From Diphasiastrum complanatum (lineage: Eukaryota; Streptophyta; Lycopodiopsida; Lycopodiales; Lycopodiaceae), in the NCBI GenBank assembly GCA_029204225.1, contig MU832161.1, forward strand, positions 20,236 through 84,235: a DNA stretch of 64,000 bases, in the 5' to 3' direction. The notes under the pieces are model-generated. The model saw only the letters and a program-made list of their open reading frames with translations. It did no database searches and was not told the DNA's origin. The position numbers and the translations under genes were made by a program. Below, one piece after another: positions 43,951 through 55,590 of the stretch; position 1 is the stretch's first letter, and each line of letters begins with the position of its first letter.

Positions 43951-45835
43951 ATGAGCTAGGGCGCACTACACACTTAATAGGCTTTGTCTATGCCAAAAGC
44001 AAAAGCAAAAGCAAAAACGTCCCTATATATGGTAAAAGCACCAACACCTATTTATAGCAAAAACGAAATTTATAAACAAGCACTGGGATCTCAACCTTGA
44101 GACTAGCTAAGTTCTAACTTGACTTTACTAAATACAGGTAAGGGCCCCTAGAATTAGCACCCAGGCATGGCCCAATAATCCTAATTAATTCTAAATAAGA
44201 ACATTAGGGGTAATAATGTAAACATTAACTCTAACACCCCCCCTTAATGTTTACAAAGCCAAAAACTATGCATAACACAAGTATGTATGTGTATCTTCCA
44301 TGATGCTCAGTGATAATTGTGATCTCAATGTCTTCATTACTCGATGTAGAACTTCCTTTGTATGTTCATGTAGGATTCCTTCATATGTCGATCTTTTTCA
44401 TACGAACCTGCTTCATATGACTTCCCAATGTCTTGCTTTAGTCTTCATGTCCCTTTAGTGTATATGTGTGACCACCAGGAGTGGCAACATATCACCCGAT
44501 TCCTTAACTTCCTTTGAATCAAAGAACATTGACTCCCACTGAATCATATAATGTAGACATGATAACCTTTGCCTTAACCTTGAGAACTTTGCTTGAAGAT
44601 TGACTCCCTTGGTCTCTTTGAACATCTTCCAAGCTACCACAAATATGTAAGGATTATATATGGTAAAAGCACCAACACCTATTTATAGCAAAAATTGTGC
44701 TCCTAAACAAGCACTAGAATCTCAACCTTGAGACTAGCTAAATTCTAACTTAACTTTACTAAATATAGGTAAGAGTAAAGAGGACGAGTAATTTCTAGCA
44801 ATGGAGGATAACATAGCACGCATCTCCGCCATGGTCTTTGTCCATGCGAACCCGACAAAGAAACACCTGCAGGCCGGCTCGTCATCACCGTACTGGGATT
44901 CCGGTCAGATCAGGACTGGCTGGTGCAGACTGAAGGGCAACCGGTGGACTGGGGGATATCGACTCTATCATCTTCCATCACGGATAAAACAAAGACATCA
45001 CAAAAACAAAACAAACGGAATTGCACTGAATAAAAACTTCAAATAGCAAATCTGATCAAAGCTTCAGAAAAAAGCAAATACAGGAATAAGCGAAATAAAC
45101 AAAGGAGTAAGCTCTCCTTGGAATAAGAAGATCTCGTTTGTTTTTTTTGCAACCGTAGATCCGCTAAGATCGTTGTTCAGTTCCCTTCCTCAACAAATCC
45201 AAATACTGGATTTCAAACCAATAAAGGCCCCCACAGAGGTGCGCTGGATCTGCAACGAAAAACACCAGTTCTGCCTTTGGAATCTATCAAAAAGGGCCAC
45301 AGAAGAAGCGTTAGAATTGCCCCCTTTAGAGATACGCTGAAGCTGCAGCAAGAAATCACTGATCGGGCCTTTGTCTTGAGCTGAATTTTCCCTGAGATCC
45401 TTCCTCAGAACACTAATGGACCTGCCTATGAAAAGTGTGCCGGAAATCGCCTCAAAACAAACTCCGAAAAACAGCTTCTTGGAGGGCGCTGGACCTACGC
45501 AGGCATGTAGGAAAAGAACCCCCGCCCCCTGTTCTTGCACTATTTTTTTCTTGGATTCTCTCTCCTAGCATCAATGGCCTATAAAAAAATGCACGTTTTC
45601 TCCTTCAAAACAATGCTAGAGGTGGTTGTTCAAGATGTGATGGGCTGTAGGAGGAAGTTGAGCCCCACAATCAGACCTTTGGCTTCTCAAATGTGCAGGA
45701 GCAGCTGCGATGGAGGTCCAAGCAAACCTATGTAAGCTGTCTCACAATTTCCCCCCTCAAATCTTTCAAGAATCAAGCAAAATCAAAGATTTCTCCACTC
45801 TCTCTCTAGAACGAGTGATTCTCTCTCTAGAACGA
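43951..45835 (-). mobile_element. Leader and scrambled interior of gypsy element C
   Basis: This lies between the PBS at 45836-45848 and gag copy 2. It contains a duplicated phrase (TGGTAAAAGCACCAACACCTATTTATAGC at 44030 and 44660), an AT-rich stretch with the run of C before TTAATGTTTAC at 44236, and a G/C-richer part at 44800-45540 that begins ATGGAGGATAACATAGCACG on +. A similar start appears on minus near 43430. The 116-codon minus frame at 45190-45540 has no family match. Confidence 0.5.
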
Positions 45836-45848
45836 GGCTCTAATACCA
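45836..45848 (-). other. Primer binding site of gypsy element C
   Basis: The reverse complement TGGTATTAGAGCC differs by one base from TGGTATCAGAGCC and is two bases from the LTR end at 45851. It sets the element's direction as leftward. Confidence 0.8.
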
Positions 45849-45850
45849 AC

Positions 45851-46340
45851 TGTCACACTCCAATCTCCAAGAGCTCTCAAAACTCTGATGGCCGGCGTGA
45901 GGAATGATCCACCCCACTGTAGGTGCCCCTGCTCTTGGGTCTATCTGATTATTATTCTAGGCCTGGGACACATGGCTGCCATGCAAGGGTGATCAATCCC
46001 CATGGTGTAATGTAAATCCACTACCCATAATCAGTGCGTGGCTCTGAGGCACCACCCTCGAGCCCCATCATGGACCTGTGACATTAACGGTCACTCACCC
46101 CAGCTAACTACCGACTAGCTGCTCGTCTCACAGAGGTAACTCCGCTGCTGACGACTAGGGTCCAGACGGTCATAATTCTGCCTACAGACATCTTGTCAGA
46201 CGGTCACTACCAGTGACACACCGAACCCAACGGGTACCCTGGTGTCCATCCCAGTTACTGGCCCTCGCCAATACCGTGGCCCTCGGCCCCTAGTAACTGG
46301 TCGTGCCGGAAATACGTTAGAGCCCAACTGGCATCTAACA
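45851..46340 (-). mobile_element. Full LTR of gypsy element C
   Basis: On minus it starts TGTTAGATGCC at 46340 and ends GGAGTGTGACA at 45851 (490 bases). TG...CA ends and the adjoining PBS support both limits. Fragments of its end recur at 42877, 43110 and 43446. Confidence 0.8.
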
Positions 46341-46379
46341 TGAAGTGTCTTGTCAAATATATTAATCATAACCAAAAAA

Positions 46380-46605
46380 AGCTATGATTCAAGGAATGAA
46401 AGAGTCAACATGCACTTGCTATGTTAAAGAGTCTCAAAGAAGATTGTGGCATAACATGTATGGACATTTGAATTTCCATAGTCTACAATTCTTGAAAGAA
46501 CCTAGCATGATTGGTAGTTTGCATGTTTTCAAAACTCTAATGAGCATATGGGAAGTATCCATTAGGGTGGGCAAAAATTTCGTGAAGGAGAGTAATAGGG
46601 CTTAA
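46380..46605 (+). pseudogene. Ty1/copia Gag-pre-integrase fragment
   Basis: RRLWHNMYGHLNFHSLQFL matches the LWH..GHLN..SL start of the copia pre-integrase domain. The later C..C..GK zinc part has become SIWEVSIRVGK, so the metal ligands are lost. No further copia domains follow. Confidence 0.7.
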
Positions 46606-46609
46606 CAAA

Positions 46610-49390
46610 ACATGCATGTGTCTCATGAACCGTGAATGTAAAAACTTGCCTTTGCATAAGTTGTAGCAGCTAAAAGACTAGCTGAATCAAACAAGGATGC
46701 ATCTTAGCTATGCATGTGTCTCATAGTATTAATCCTAGGCCTATGCCTCATGTACGGCAATTTGTACCCTATGTAGACATAGATACGACTAACGACATTG
46801 ATCCTTTACATCATAGAATGACAAAAACCTATGTCAATACTTGTACAATATAAACCGTGATCATTTCTACAGAAGCCATACTTACCACGAACCGCGGTTC
46901 GAATCATTTGAAACCAGTTCAAACCAAAATCCGGTTCGAACCGGAAAAAAAAACCAAAAAAAACGTAAAATAATAATAATAATAATAACAATTTCCGGTT
47001 GGAACCTTTTTTGGATTCTAACAGGCCTGGCTGGTTTGAATCGGTTCGAATCGGACTAATCGGCTGGTAACCTTGATAGAAGCAACCACAATCTATAACA
47101 ATATGTAACTCATAGTTCTGTGCCCCAAACTAAGCTAATTATGAAAAGCCATTTAGTCACTCATGCCAACATACAATCTCTAGTATGTGTTAGAGCTTCA
47201 AGTTTGTTCTTGTGAACATGTATCATGAACTCGTCTTTCACAATAAAGTGTTTGTACCTCAACTAGATGTCAGAGGCTCTATGTTTGTGAGAAGGCACAT
47301 CAATGGCTGGTGGAGAGCCACCAAGGCTAATTTTTCACTAAAAAGAAAGAGTGCTAAGCTAAAAGGAGATAAAAAAAAACTTTAGGAGTGGATTGTTAGA
47401 AGCCTGTTGAGAAGAAATTAGTACCAAATTACAAAAGCTAGGGTAAACGTTTGTGGACAAACTCTTCTACAATCAAACTATTGTGATAGATAGCACACAA
47501 TCACCTTATAACATGGATTTTAGGGTAGAATTAGCAGCAAACAAGGGTAGTATCAACAATGAATCCAAACAATTTGCTTGCAAATGGGACTGAAGGGCTA
47601 CTAGAGCAAAACTTGTTGATAAAGAGCAAAACTTTTGTTGAAACTCATGGAAACAGTCCACTTCCAAGCAACACTTTATGGCTGAGAATGAGATTCAGAT
47701 TTGATGCAAGTAGATGTTTTTGGATCTATGTTCACAGTTTAGAAAGCTTCTAAAGAGAGAAGTTCGTTTTAACCAAACAAGTTAGAATCCTCCAAATTTC
47801 AATTTCAAACATCTATTTGTGTCTTGCACAAATTAAAATTTAGATTATGCTCTAAAATGGCCTTGACATATCCTATTGGAAAAAATGGACGTTTACAATA
47901 TATTTTCTAATGAAATCATGTAAAAATAATAATAAATAATTCAAAACATACAAAGTTGTCTTAGATTCTTGCACTTGTAGGGCTTTTTGTACCCTTACTA
48001 TTTTTCATGGACCATAACGGAGACATGGGGCTTCATACATTTGTACAAAGACCTATGTACCAAGTCTCTATCACTTCTCTAGAGATGAAGGGCGAACTTG
48101 GTCATGATGAAAGCTAGCGGTGAAAAGCAAAGCCAATAACTTGAAGTGTGTGCTTCCTCATAGAAAAATAAGGTAATTTTGAATTTCGTCATTTCACCTT
48201 GCTCAAAACCACTAAAAGCGTTGTTGGTGGTCAAAATGCACCTCTAACAATATCACACATTGATGTCATGACGTTGTTGATGTTCATACAATGTTCTTTG
48301 TAGGAGATTTTGCTGTGTGACTCATGTTTCACTCACACATAGAAGGTATGTCAAGGATAAGTCCCGGCACAACAAGGGAGAACTAAACTTTTCAAACCTA
48401 TAAAGCCCAATCACAAAGTCTTTGTGAACATCAACTTCATCATGCATAGCATGGACCGAATGCTACAACTCAGCAATCTTTTAGTACCTATTTGTGCTTC
48501 AATGCCAACATTTGTGATTGACTTCATGACAACATTGGAACCTATCACCAATGGCTACAACTTGGCCTCTAATGGCTTTCATAAATTCATGTCCATCCAT
48601 CCTTACTATATGCAATTTTCTTTTTGAATGCAAAACACACAAGGTATTACAAGTTTCAAGCATTGACTCGAGTCCCAAGTTACTTCTGGTCCTTTAGCTT
48701 CTCGAATATGGGGAAATATAGATCATCCTTCAAGGATAGATTGCATAAATAATGAGCTTTATAGCTCGCTTTGACAAATTTCTTTGGCATCTACTTTTGT
48801 CTTCTTTTGTGACTATATCTAATGGACCCATATCCATGAGAATGGTGTACATCTAGAGTCTCCAAGTTGCCCTTTCTAGCTTGCTTGATTCAAGCAAAAC
48901 TAGTTCACGAATACTGGCCATCCATGGTGTATGAATTCTACAAAGCTTTTGAAAGAATCTTAATGGAAATTTACCAAGAACCTACAGTTTTGTACTTAGG
49001 GTCTCAATCTTTCATACCTAAATACACCTTTCTCCACCAACTTTCTTTCAGCAATAAAGACCTTGCTTATAGTGGTATAGTCTAATCTACCCACTTGTCA
49101 AGATGCTTCAATCGAGCACCAACGGTTTTTCAAAGCCTAGAATTTCATGCCAATTGATATAGATTTATAGTTGCTTGCCTCTGACTACTTATCAAGATCA
49201 TGCACAAAAAGGTTCCCTCTATCAAAAAATTAAAGTGGTAGGGGACACGCTCACAAGATCAGAAGTAACTCCGATACCATGGAGGAAAGCTATGTTGAAG
49301 ATACATAGCAACATTTCAGCTTAATTCTTGGAATAAGCAGAATACAAGTAAAAATTTTTATTGAATACCACAGAACAATAGTATAATACC
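46610..49390. other. Repeat-derived spacer, no gene recognised
   Basis: Short frames only. At 46890-47065 the palindrome CCGGTTCGAACCGG and variants of GGTTCGAA occur several times around an AATAATAAT run. The 67- to 72-codon frames at 47559, 48424 and 48867 have no motif I know. Confidence 0.45.
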
Positions 49391-50912
49391 TAGTAAGATC
49401 CTTGGCTCACAGGTATTGTACGTTCCAATAGCTACAAAAACTTACAAGCAGACTTACATTGTGTATGACTCACAAGAATGCAGAAAATTTATAACCATCC
49501 CCCAGCAGCTCATTGATCTGTCTATGGCAGATACTAGCGTCGCCCTACAGTGCATCCTACAGTGCCGCCCTACAGTGCAGCATGGCCATTGCATTACCAC
49601 CAACCAACATAGTATATCAACGTATATAATAATATATGGCAGCCTGCAGGTCCTACCTGGACCTAATTCAACTTTGGCGACTGTGCAATAAATGTATCCT
49701 TAGAACAATGTAAATACATGTCCTGGGGGTACAAAATGACACTGATTAAGGATAAGTTCTAGGCCGTGGCGGTACATAATGACATGAGATAAACAATGCA
49801 TTCTACCATAAGATTTCCATAAGCCTGTTCAGTAGCTAAGGGCCTCCAACACACTGTAAGTAGAGTAACAATTCACTCGCTATAAAATTGATGATTTTAA
49901 CATTCTTGAATTCTGAGGCTCACTCAGCACTTTGTTGTAAGACGTCTGCAATCCATCTTATGCTCAGCTAATTGCTGGCTCAAATAGTTAGAGATAGGTA
50001 TACAATCATCAGTCTGTTGCTCAATATTGTTCATGTATGTGTCTTATATGTGTGAAATTTTCTTCACTCTGTCGTTTGATAGCAAATAATAACAATGGGG
50101 CCTGAATACTAATGACTACTGTAAAGCTCTAAGCAGGTGCTTGTGAACCACAGAAAGCCTGCAATTGCAAGCATTCCATTTGGCAAAATAAATATTCAGG
50201 CTTGAGGTTTGAAACTGGTTGGCAAAAACCTCTTGTAAGAAATATGTGCATGTTTTTTTTATGCTCCTGACCTCTATGGGCTATATGGAAACTTCATTGG
50301 AGCACTATGATAAGCCTACTCCCCCATATGAGAAGAAGTCAATATTTGGTAGAATAACTAAAATGACTGGCGGCTGGCCCTAGCGTCACCAAATCAAACC
50401 CATTGCAGCAGTCCACGTCAACGTGTTCTGATTAGTGATTCATGCTGATGCTAAGCAACAAATATTAGATGTAACATGGCTACCGGACATACCTCGAACT
50501 ATACCATTTTCATGAAAGGATGAAAGAAGCTCTCTAGTTTGTCTCAGGTTTGTCAGCAATCCTGAAACCATACAGGTGCCATACCTGATACCTCTTTTGG
50601 AAAAGCTCCCTTCCGCACTTCATAGAAACTGTATCTTCTCAGTACAATGCCTGGTGTCTTCTCTTTGTAGTGCAAGGACAATATGTTCAGGTGTTGAATT
50701 GCCTCAAGTCTCGGGAGATTCACCCTAATTGTGTGCTTGTCTTGTTCGGTCTGTGTGCTATGAATGGACTTTCCTTGTTCCAATTGCCTACTCATGCTCT
50801 TACCAATTGTTCATTCATGTTCCTTCGGAAAGATGTAACTAAGTAACATGTTTAAACACTAACCTCCTATTCACTCCATCCTCCGCGTTCAAAACCTCAC
50901 TTTGTCATCCTC
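49391..50912 (-). other. Downstream flank (3' side) of the PPR gene
   Basis: No gene recognised. On minus, a frame of 80 codons at 50795-50553 is protein-like but has no family motif. Directly left of the PPR stop (50913) relics of PPR coding sequence continue (see the PPR entry). Confidence 0.45.
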
Positions 50913-52388
50913 TTAGCTGTCAGCTGCAGCGAACATGCTTGATAGAAGTACATAAGGAGCAGCGATCTTTGGATTTAGCTTGAGAGTGTGATTTGCAATC
51001 CGCAAACCGCGCTCCACATCGCCATGAATCCTGCAGGCACTAAGCAAGCACGACCATAGTACAACTTCTGTTTTGAACGGCATGACGTTGATCAAGTCTT
51101 CTGCGTCGTCCAAGTACCCTGCACGACCTAGTGCATCAACTAGGCACATACAATGCTCTAACAGGGGTGTAATGCCATAGTCTTGAATCATCGAAAGAAA
51201 GTAAGGCCTGCCTTCGCTAACCCCTCCAGTATGGCTGCATGCAGATAGCACACTGACAAAAGTTATTTGGTCTGGATTGATACCCTCGCGTTGCATTTGA
51301 TGGTAACAATCCAGAGCCTCCTTACCTTGCCCATTTTGGGCATATGCTGCAATCATTGCATTCCAAGTTACTACATTGCGAGAGGCCATCCGCTCAAAAA
51401 CATTTCTTGCATCATCCACGCTGCCACACTTGCCATACATATTGATAAGGGCGGTCCCAACAAAGACCTGTCTCTCAAATCCATTTTCCATAAGAGCATG
51501 AACTTCCTTTCCCTTGTCAAGGATTGTAAGGCCCGCGCATGCATCAAGAGCGCAAATAAAAGTGACGTAGCTTGGCTTCAAGCCACTATGTCGCATCTGA
51601 TGGAAACAATCCAAAGCATCCATACCCTTTCTATTCCGTGCATACGCACAGATCATGGCATTCCAAGACACAACATCCTTCTGTGGCATTCCACCAAACA
51701 CAATTTTCGCATCCTGCAAGCTTCCACACTTGCCATACATATTTACAAGGGCAGTTCCTATATTAACATATCCCTCACATCCACTCTTTATAATGGCAGC
51801 ATGAATTTGCTTGCCCTTATCCAACGCGGCAAGGCTGGCACAGGCATCAACTGCACACACATATGTTACATGATTTGGCTTCAAACCCTCAAGTTGCAAC
51901 AGGTAAAAGCATTCCAGGGCTTCCCTGCCACGCCCATTCTTGGTATAAGCTTTAATCAAAACAGTCCATGAATACAAATTAGGTTTGCGTAAATTGTCAA
52001 ATACTGCTTGTGCTTCTTCCAAGCTCCCACAGTCTCCATACATTTGAACAAGCCAGTTGCTCAAAAATCTGCTATGATTTTGTTTGTGTCGAAGAATGTG
52101 AGCATGCGCAAGTCTACCATCACATAAGGCCTTGGCCTGACCGCATCGCTTTAAGAGAGAAGCCAATGTTTTCTCGTTCAAAAGGTGATCAAGGCCCACC
52201 GCCTCCTGCTTATCCCTATCCCTGCTGCCACTTTGTGTCTGTCCAAAAGGAATATCTTCAATCGGAACTCTAACATTTTCCTCCTCTTGCCGCTGCTGCT
52301 GCTGCTGTCGAAAATGGCTTTGGTGAGTAAGAGTTGAGAAGCGCGTTCTGCGCATTGCAATTAATAAGACAAGCCTGGAATTGAGCAT
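50913..52388 (-). CDS. PLS-type pentatricopeptide repeat (PPR) protein, E-type, C-terminally cut
   Basis: The first ATG in frame is at 52388, giving 491 residues; the open frame extends to 52475 without ATG. The N-terminus, MLNSRLVLLIAMRRTRFST, is Arg/Ser/Leu-rich without acidic residues, as in mitochondrial or plastid targeting signals. After a Gln-rich linker come PPR units from about residue 105: S, P, L, S, P, L, S, P, L2, S2, then E1. NMYGKCGS is present in two S units and VVSWNAMI-type starts in the P units. Such proteins bind organelle RNA base by base and most E-type members position C-to-U editing. The protein ends AAADS* within the E2 motif. No DYW deaminase follows, so editing would need a partner. 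After the TAA, the same frame reads EDDKVRF, a likely relic of E2. Confidence 0.92.
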   Translation of the reverse strand: MLNSRLVLLIAMRRTRFSTLTHQSHFRQQQQQRQEEENVRVPIEDIPFGQTQSGSRDRDKQEAVGLDHLLNEKTLASLLKRCGQAKALCDGRLAHAHILRHKQNHSRFLSNWLVQMYGDCGSLEEAQAVFDNLRKPNLYSWTVLIKAYTKNGRGREALECFYLLQLEGLKPNHVTYVCAVDACASLAALDKGKQIHAAIIKSGCEGYVNIGTALVNMYGKCGSLQDAKIVFGGMPQKDVVSWNAMICAYARNRKGMDALDCFHQMRHSGLKPSYVTFICALDACAGLTILDKGKEVHALMENGFERQVFVGTALINMYGKCGSVDDARNVFERMASRNVVTWNAMIAAYAQNGQGKEALDCYHQMQREGINPDQITFVSVLSACSHTGGVSEGRPYFLSMIQDYGITPLLEHCMCLVDALGRAGYLDDAEDLINVMPFKTEVVLWSCLLSACRIHGDVERGLRIANHTLKLNPKIAAPYVLLSSMFAAADS

Positions 52389-52389
52389 G

Positions 52390-52450
52390 GTGAGAGGAGA
52401 GGAGAGGAGAGGAGAGGAGAAGAGAAGCGATGAAGAGGAGAGGAGACATA
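52390..52450 (-). repeat. GGAGA pentamer repeat in the PPR leader
   Basis: On + the string GAGAGGAGAGGAGAGGAGAG runs just upstream of the PPR start codon. On the mRNA strand it is a CTCTC-rich leader. Confidence 0.85.
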
Positions 52451-52655
52451 TGAGAGATGAATTCAGGCTGTTCAATAGTAGTTAGTTTGATCAAACCTTC
52501 ACCTTCCCATATGATCTAACTTTTACCTTGGCCTTACGCTCTTTTTTCTGTCAACCCCATGTTTTGAAAAATGAAAATAATTTTAGTTGGAATTTTTTTG
52601 TATTAATGTTAGCTACAAGTGCTAGCTTTACACGTCACTGGCACGGGCATTGTTT

Positions 52656-52865
52656 CTGGTGTGATTCGGCGCGTCCCCTTTGTCCTAAAATATAGTGCTT
52701 TCTAGTAAAGCACGCTTTTTTGGACTTCGTTTTTATTTTGCTGATTAAGCCTATAAAGCCTGGCAGAATCAGTCTAGCTCCTAGATATGGGTCCTGGGAG
52801 CTGTCCCGATGGGTAGAATAAACTTGGCTCCTGGACATGGGTCCCAAGAGCTGTTGTAAAGTTAC
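52656..52865 (-). mobile_element. Repeat block shared with 58806-59016
   Basis: TGGTGTGATTCGGC, GCTGATTAAG and GGCAGAATCAG(T/C)CTAGCTCC followed by ATGGGTCCTGGGAGCTGTCC are found in both, in the same orientation. Here the block joins the interrupted gag start at a CAGCTCTTG sequence. Confidence 0.75.
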
Positions 52866-52970
52866 CTTTACAAGCTTTACTTCCGGCGCCAGCATTGTCC
52901 CCGGCGCCAGCAGCACCCTTGCCGCTCCCTGCGCCACTGTGACCAGAATCCAGCCGGCGCCAAGTTCCTA
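52866..52970 (-). pseudogene. Second PBS and gag start of gypsy element D
   Basis: Right after the LTR copy 52971-54243 (minus reading) the PBS-like TTGGCGCCGGCTGG at 52963-52950 is followed by a Gly/Ala-coding repeat (GAGSGKGAAGAGDNAGAGSK) and ACKGNFTT. There the similarity to 56640-56733 stops and the repeat block 52656-52865 begins. Confidence 0.75.
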
Positions 52971-54243
52971 TGGCTGAAAATCTTTGATCAGTTCTAGCGT
53001 AGTCCAGAGAGCTCAGATCGATGTGCAATCACCTCACACGATCTAGACATGATTAAAGGAAGCTTGAGGATCAATAAATTCTAGAGAGAGAAAATGACTT
53101 TCTAGAGAGAGAAAACGTGCTTTACCAGCCTAGGTAGAGTGCTTGGTATGAGGGGAGGTGGCCACCAATACTATAGGGGAGTGCGGGTTGCGACTCAGGG
53201 CGAGCTCCAACCAAGTCTCAGCCTCCCTTGCTGGAATGTTGTTCTGGCACTCTCGCCTTGGCATGCCAGTGCCCCGGAGACTAGGGTCGGTCACAGACTT
53301 GAAATGTAACCTTCTCAGATTTATCAATAAAGTGGGATTTTCTTCAAACTGACTCTGATTACCTTCTGGGTTTCAGTGTTCGGTAAAAGCGCCAGTTGTA
53401 AGGCCGCTTCAACCATTTTAATTTGGCACATAGCTAAGGGTTGTATCCCGGGACACCAGCGGTATGCCGTCGGGACCATTCGGTCCGCGGCGCCAGCGGT
53501 ATGTTGTCGGGACCATTTGGTTCAGGAACTGGTTGTCTCCATATCTGTCGCAGCTTGTGGTTTTGAGTGTTCCTTGTATGATGAACGTGAATGGGTTAAG
53601 CTCTTGGGAAACGGGCTCTAACCTGTCGGCTGAGTTGGATGGCTTGCTTGGGTGGAAGTTACCTGTTTATGGCTGTCCAGTCTGGCGTGGCGCCAGGTTG
53701 GCTTCCAGCGCTTGTGACGAAGCTTTCAGTTGGTTAAGTCTGATGTAAGTCAGACCGCTTGCTTGGAATAGATGTTACTTGTTTGTGACGTTTGATGTAT
53801 GTCGGGCGGCTTGCTTGGAGGGAAGTCACCCACATCGGGACCCCCGATCTGGCATAGCGCTAGGTTGGATCTCAATGTTGGTTTTCGGAACTTCAAGTTG
53901 GTTAAGTTTGATTGTTGTTGGCGAGTTGGCTGCTTGTATGTCAAGTGGGTTTGGATGGCAAGAGTTGAAGGCTGGGAAGTTAAGTCGTGGTTCCCGGCTC
54001 CCTTTGGGATTCCCGCGTTACAGTCGGGCGGCTTGCTTGGAGGGAAGTCACCCACATCGGGACCCCCGATCTGGCATGGCGCCAGGTTGGATCTCAATGT
54101 TGGTTTCTGAACTTCCAGTTGGTTAAGTGTGATCGTTGTAGGCGAGTTGGCTGCTTGTATGTCAAGTGGGTTTGGACAGCAAGAGTTGAAGGCTGGGAAG
54201 CTAAGTCGTGGTTCCCGGCTCCCTTTGGGATGCCTGCGCTACA
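52971..54243 (-). mobile_element. LTR copy 1 of gypsy element D, with internal tandem duplication
   Basis: On minus it starts TGTAGCGCAGGC at 54243 and ends CAGCCA at 52971. It matches 56754-57844 throughout. It is about 180 bases longer because a unit of about 220 bases is present twice (53805-54024 and 54025-54244). Each unit ends in a TGTA(G/A)CGC(A/G)GG start sequence on minus. The exact 3' limit is uncertain by a few bases. Confidence 0.8.
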
Positions 54244-54244
54244 A
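53805..54244. repeat. 220-base tandem duplication in LTR copy 1
   Basis: Both units read TCGGGCGGCTTGCTTGGAGG, AAGTCACCCACATCGGGACC and so on to CCCTTTGGGAT(T/G)CC(C/T)GCG(T/C)TACA on +. The internal unit's end retains the LTR-end sequence, as if the LTR had extended itself. Confidence 0.9.
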
Positions 54245-54650
54245 GAGCTGACTAGGCCATGACTCGAGCTCCAGAGCTAGCTCATGACTTGTGATTACTT
54301 GATTGGCTCACCACAGGTCGGAGGCTCAGTCCTTGACTTCCTAACTTGCTCTGGGACTTTAGGGAGTGTCACCTCTTAGAGTCTTACAAGCCTACATTGG
54401 GTGCATCCGAGTCAGCTTTACAGCATCCTCCCCTTGTTTGAGAAAGTTGATGTCCTCATCAGGGCCAAACTAGAACCTAGGACGTATGGCGCGGGCTGTC
54501 ATCGGCCAAATTTTATTCATAAATACAAAGGCACGAGCTTTATTCACCGGTTAGAAAAGATCAACTTTAACATAGGAAATCACTTTTTGCACTTAGCAAA
54601 GGAAAAGTGTAGATCTAGTTCACTTACGTAAAACATGTGTAAAGTTGCAA
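54244..54650 (-). mobile_element. Distal interior of element D next to LTR copy 1
   Basis: No coding motif. Starts with AGAGCTGACTAG (+), a string also present at the right end of the repeat block 58806-59016. Confidence 0.45.
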
Positions 54651-55590
54651 CATTAATTAAAGTACTTAAGCCCCATGAAATTGGTGACATCTTTTATTAA
54701 CATGGAAGGAAAAAGTACTTGGGAGCTCCATTGAGCCCAAGATATGTCATTTTTAGCACATCCGAATGAGTTCCCTGGGACTCTAGATTTGTCATTGGTT
54801 GCACAAGTTGAGCTCCTTGAGCTCGAAATCGGCACTCAAATCCATCTTTGATGTAGATCTTGCAGGCAATGTTGGCTCCATTTGATCCTTTGTCACCTGA
54901 TTTGTCTCTGCTAGTTCTCCTTCGTTAAAGAGGTGAATGAGATTTGAAGGAATGGTTGTCTTAGATTCCAGTTGTATCGTTCGTCTCTAGTTGATATCCT
55001 GGCACAACTCTGAAGATGCAAGGTCTTCTGCCATTATATAATAACACAAGATTAAACTCCTTTACCAAGAAGACAACCACGTGTTCGTTAAACTAGCTTA
55101 GTCCCAAGATGGTGTCGAAAGCATTCATCTTTAAGACTATGAACGTTAGTCAATTTTTCTAGGTCCCCAGTGAGATTGGCAAATTGGTTGCCAATCTACA
55201 AGTTGTCATTGTGCCTTTTACGGTCTCCACAAATATAGGAGTCGCATTTTCTTCACATTGAATGCCCAATTTCTCTGCCAAGCTTTCTAACAGGTAATTA
55301 TGAGATGCTCCCATATTTACCATGAAGTGAGTGATCTTGTCTTGAATGCAGCCTTTCAGGTACAACAACTTTGATCCTCTTGCAGGAGTCACCATGAGAT
55401 GTTCACAATACGTCACAAGTGTCCCTATTTGTTGTAGGGCATTCAGGTTGGACTTCGTCAAATCCATTTTTGGATCTTCTTCGTCGTCTAGTTCACAATC
55501 AGCTTTAACGGATGCCTCTCTTTCCATCTTATCAAATACCTCGGTCACCGCCATGATTTGTTTATTCACAACTTGGGGCACGACCTCCAA
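54651..55590 (-). pseudogene. Gypsy aspartic protease region of element D, catalytic Asp lost
   Basis: The frame from 55590 to 55159 is open and leads into YLKGCIQDKITHFMVNMGAS at about 55330-55300, followed by LAEKLGIQC. The usual catalytic D-T/S-G-A is NMGA here, so the active-site Asp is replaced by Asn. After a stop the next part, FIVLKMNAFDTILGLS, carries the second conserved block at about 55150. Only worn fragments follow and no RT is recognisable down to 54651. Such proteases cut the Gag-Pol polyprotein. This copy could not. Confidence 0.8.

Noticed and set aside
45190-45540. 116-codon minus ORF in a G/C-richer part
   Set aside because: No recognisable motif and located in the leader of gypsy element C, so I do not call it a gene.
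50553-50795. 80-codon minus ORF as a separate gene
   Set aside because: No motif; probably spacer or 3' untranslated sequence of the PPR gene.
51267-51971. 234-codon plus-strand ORF
   Set aside because: It is the antisense of the PPR repeats; the regular repeat pattern keeps the opposite frame open.
53779-54262. Overlapping 90-115 codon ORFs on both strands with repeated EGSHPHRDPRSG
   Set aside because: They lie in LTR copies and their repeat follows the LTR tandem duplication; no coding family.
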